Below, piece by piece: positions 6,608 through 6,836 of a DNA stretch of 6,836 bases. The stretch comes from Bacteroidales bacterium (GTDB lineage: Bacteria > Bacteroidota > Bacteroidia > Bacteroidales > GCA-2711565): positions 1 to 6,836 of the forward strand of contig JAOZUV010000108.1 of assembly GCA_029938505.1 (NCBI GenBank), given 5' to 3'. The first letter of the stretch is position 1, and every line of letters begins with the position of its first letter. A program made the position numbers and the translations under genes. Below the pieces are notes generated by a model, which worked only from the letters and a program-made list of their open reading frames with translations, made no database searches and was not told where the DNA came from.

Positions 6608-6836
6608 TTATGATTTTTCGTAAAATTCAGAATCAATCAATGCATTTTCATTATTTTGATAAAGAGCATAATTAAAACCCGTATGAATACAGAATGAACC
6701 ATACTCACCAGCTTTATTTATAGCCAGATAACCTACTTGAAATTTTTTATACTCTGGCAATTTGTCAACAATTCTTTGCACTGCTTCTTCACAAGCTTTT
6801 TGAGGACTCCTTCCATTTCGCATCAACTCAACAACT
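6608..6836 (-). CDS. Glycosylasparaginase (N4-(beta-N-acetylglucosaminyl)-L-asparaginase), C-terminal part only
   Basis: Only the last 75 codons are inside the window; the frame stays open to the right edge and the gene continues beyond it. The visible end begins VVELMRNGRSPQKACEEAVQ and later contains VGYLAINKAGEYGSFC and GFNYALYQN. This matches the end of the beta subunit of aspartylglucosaminidases, where human AGA has EYMRRGEDPTIAC and GSYGAAC in the same places. These are N-terminal-nucleophile hydrolases that self-cleave into alpha and beta chains and split the GlcNAc-Asn bond, the last step of N-glycan breakdown. The catalytic Thr and the self-cleavage site lie outside the window, so activity and the export signal cannot be judged. 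The related isoaspartyl peptidase/L-asparaginase family is the alternative, but the MR-G-P-AC pattern and the glycosidase neighbours favour glycosylasparaginase. The TAA stop lies 4 bp before the GH20 start. Confidence 0.85.
   Translation of the reverse strand, partial: VVELMRNGRSPQKACEEAVQRIVDKLPEYKKFQVGYLAINKAGEYGSFCIHTGFNYALYQNNENALIDSEFYEKS

Noticed and set aside
1269..6836. A classical Sus-type polysaccharide utilisation locus
   Set aside because: No SusC/SusD pair, sensor-regulator or transporter is inside the window. The glycosidase content fits one, but the defining genes are not seen.

Overview
The window is AT-rich, tightly packed DNA from what is almost certainly a member of the Bacteroidota. 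Three things support this. A TAnnTTTG-type -7 promoter box lies at the left edge. Start codons have A-rich leaders and no Shine-Dalgarno sequence. Two large lipoprotein glycosidases end in the chitobiase-type plus discoidin-type modules common in that phylum. Genus and habitat cannot be fixed from the sequence.

Layout: (1) 1-73 is a promoter and 5' leader. (2) 74-1084 (+) encodes a dihydroorotate dehydrogenase-like flavoprotein. (3) 1085-1268 is a convergent intergenic gap, almost filled by a 158-bp element with terminal inverted repeats and nested hairpins that probably also terminates transcription. (4) 1269-6836 (-) is one operon, read right to left: the 3' end of a glycosylasparaginase gene, running off the window edge, then a GH20 beta-N-acetylhexosaminidase, then a GH92 exo-alpha-mannosidase. 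The gaps between these genes are 4 and 28 bp.

How the genes fit together: the minus-strand genes form an N-linked glycan dismantling set. GH92 would trim alpha-mannose, GH20 would remove beta-linked terminal GlcNAc (or GalNAc), and glycosylasparaginase would cut the final GlcNAc-Asn bond, as in lysosomal glycoprotein turnover. GH92 and GH20 have unrelated catalytic domains but share the same two-module C-terminal tail, about half identical by eye, and both carry lipoprotein signal peptides. No SusC/SusD pair, sugar transporter or regulator lies inside the window, so it is unknown whether this is part of a classical polysaccharide utilisation locus. The flavoprotein gene is on the other strand and probably unrelated to glycan breakdown.

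I found no CRISPR array, tRNA, rRNA, phage gene or transposase. The most unusual items are the intergenic repeat element, the shared accessory tail, and the altered active-site loop of the dihydroorotate dehydrogenase-like protein. I do not see evidence for a wholly new system.
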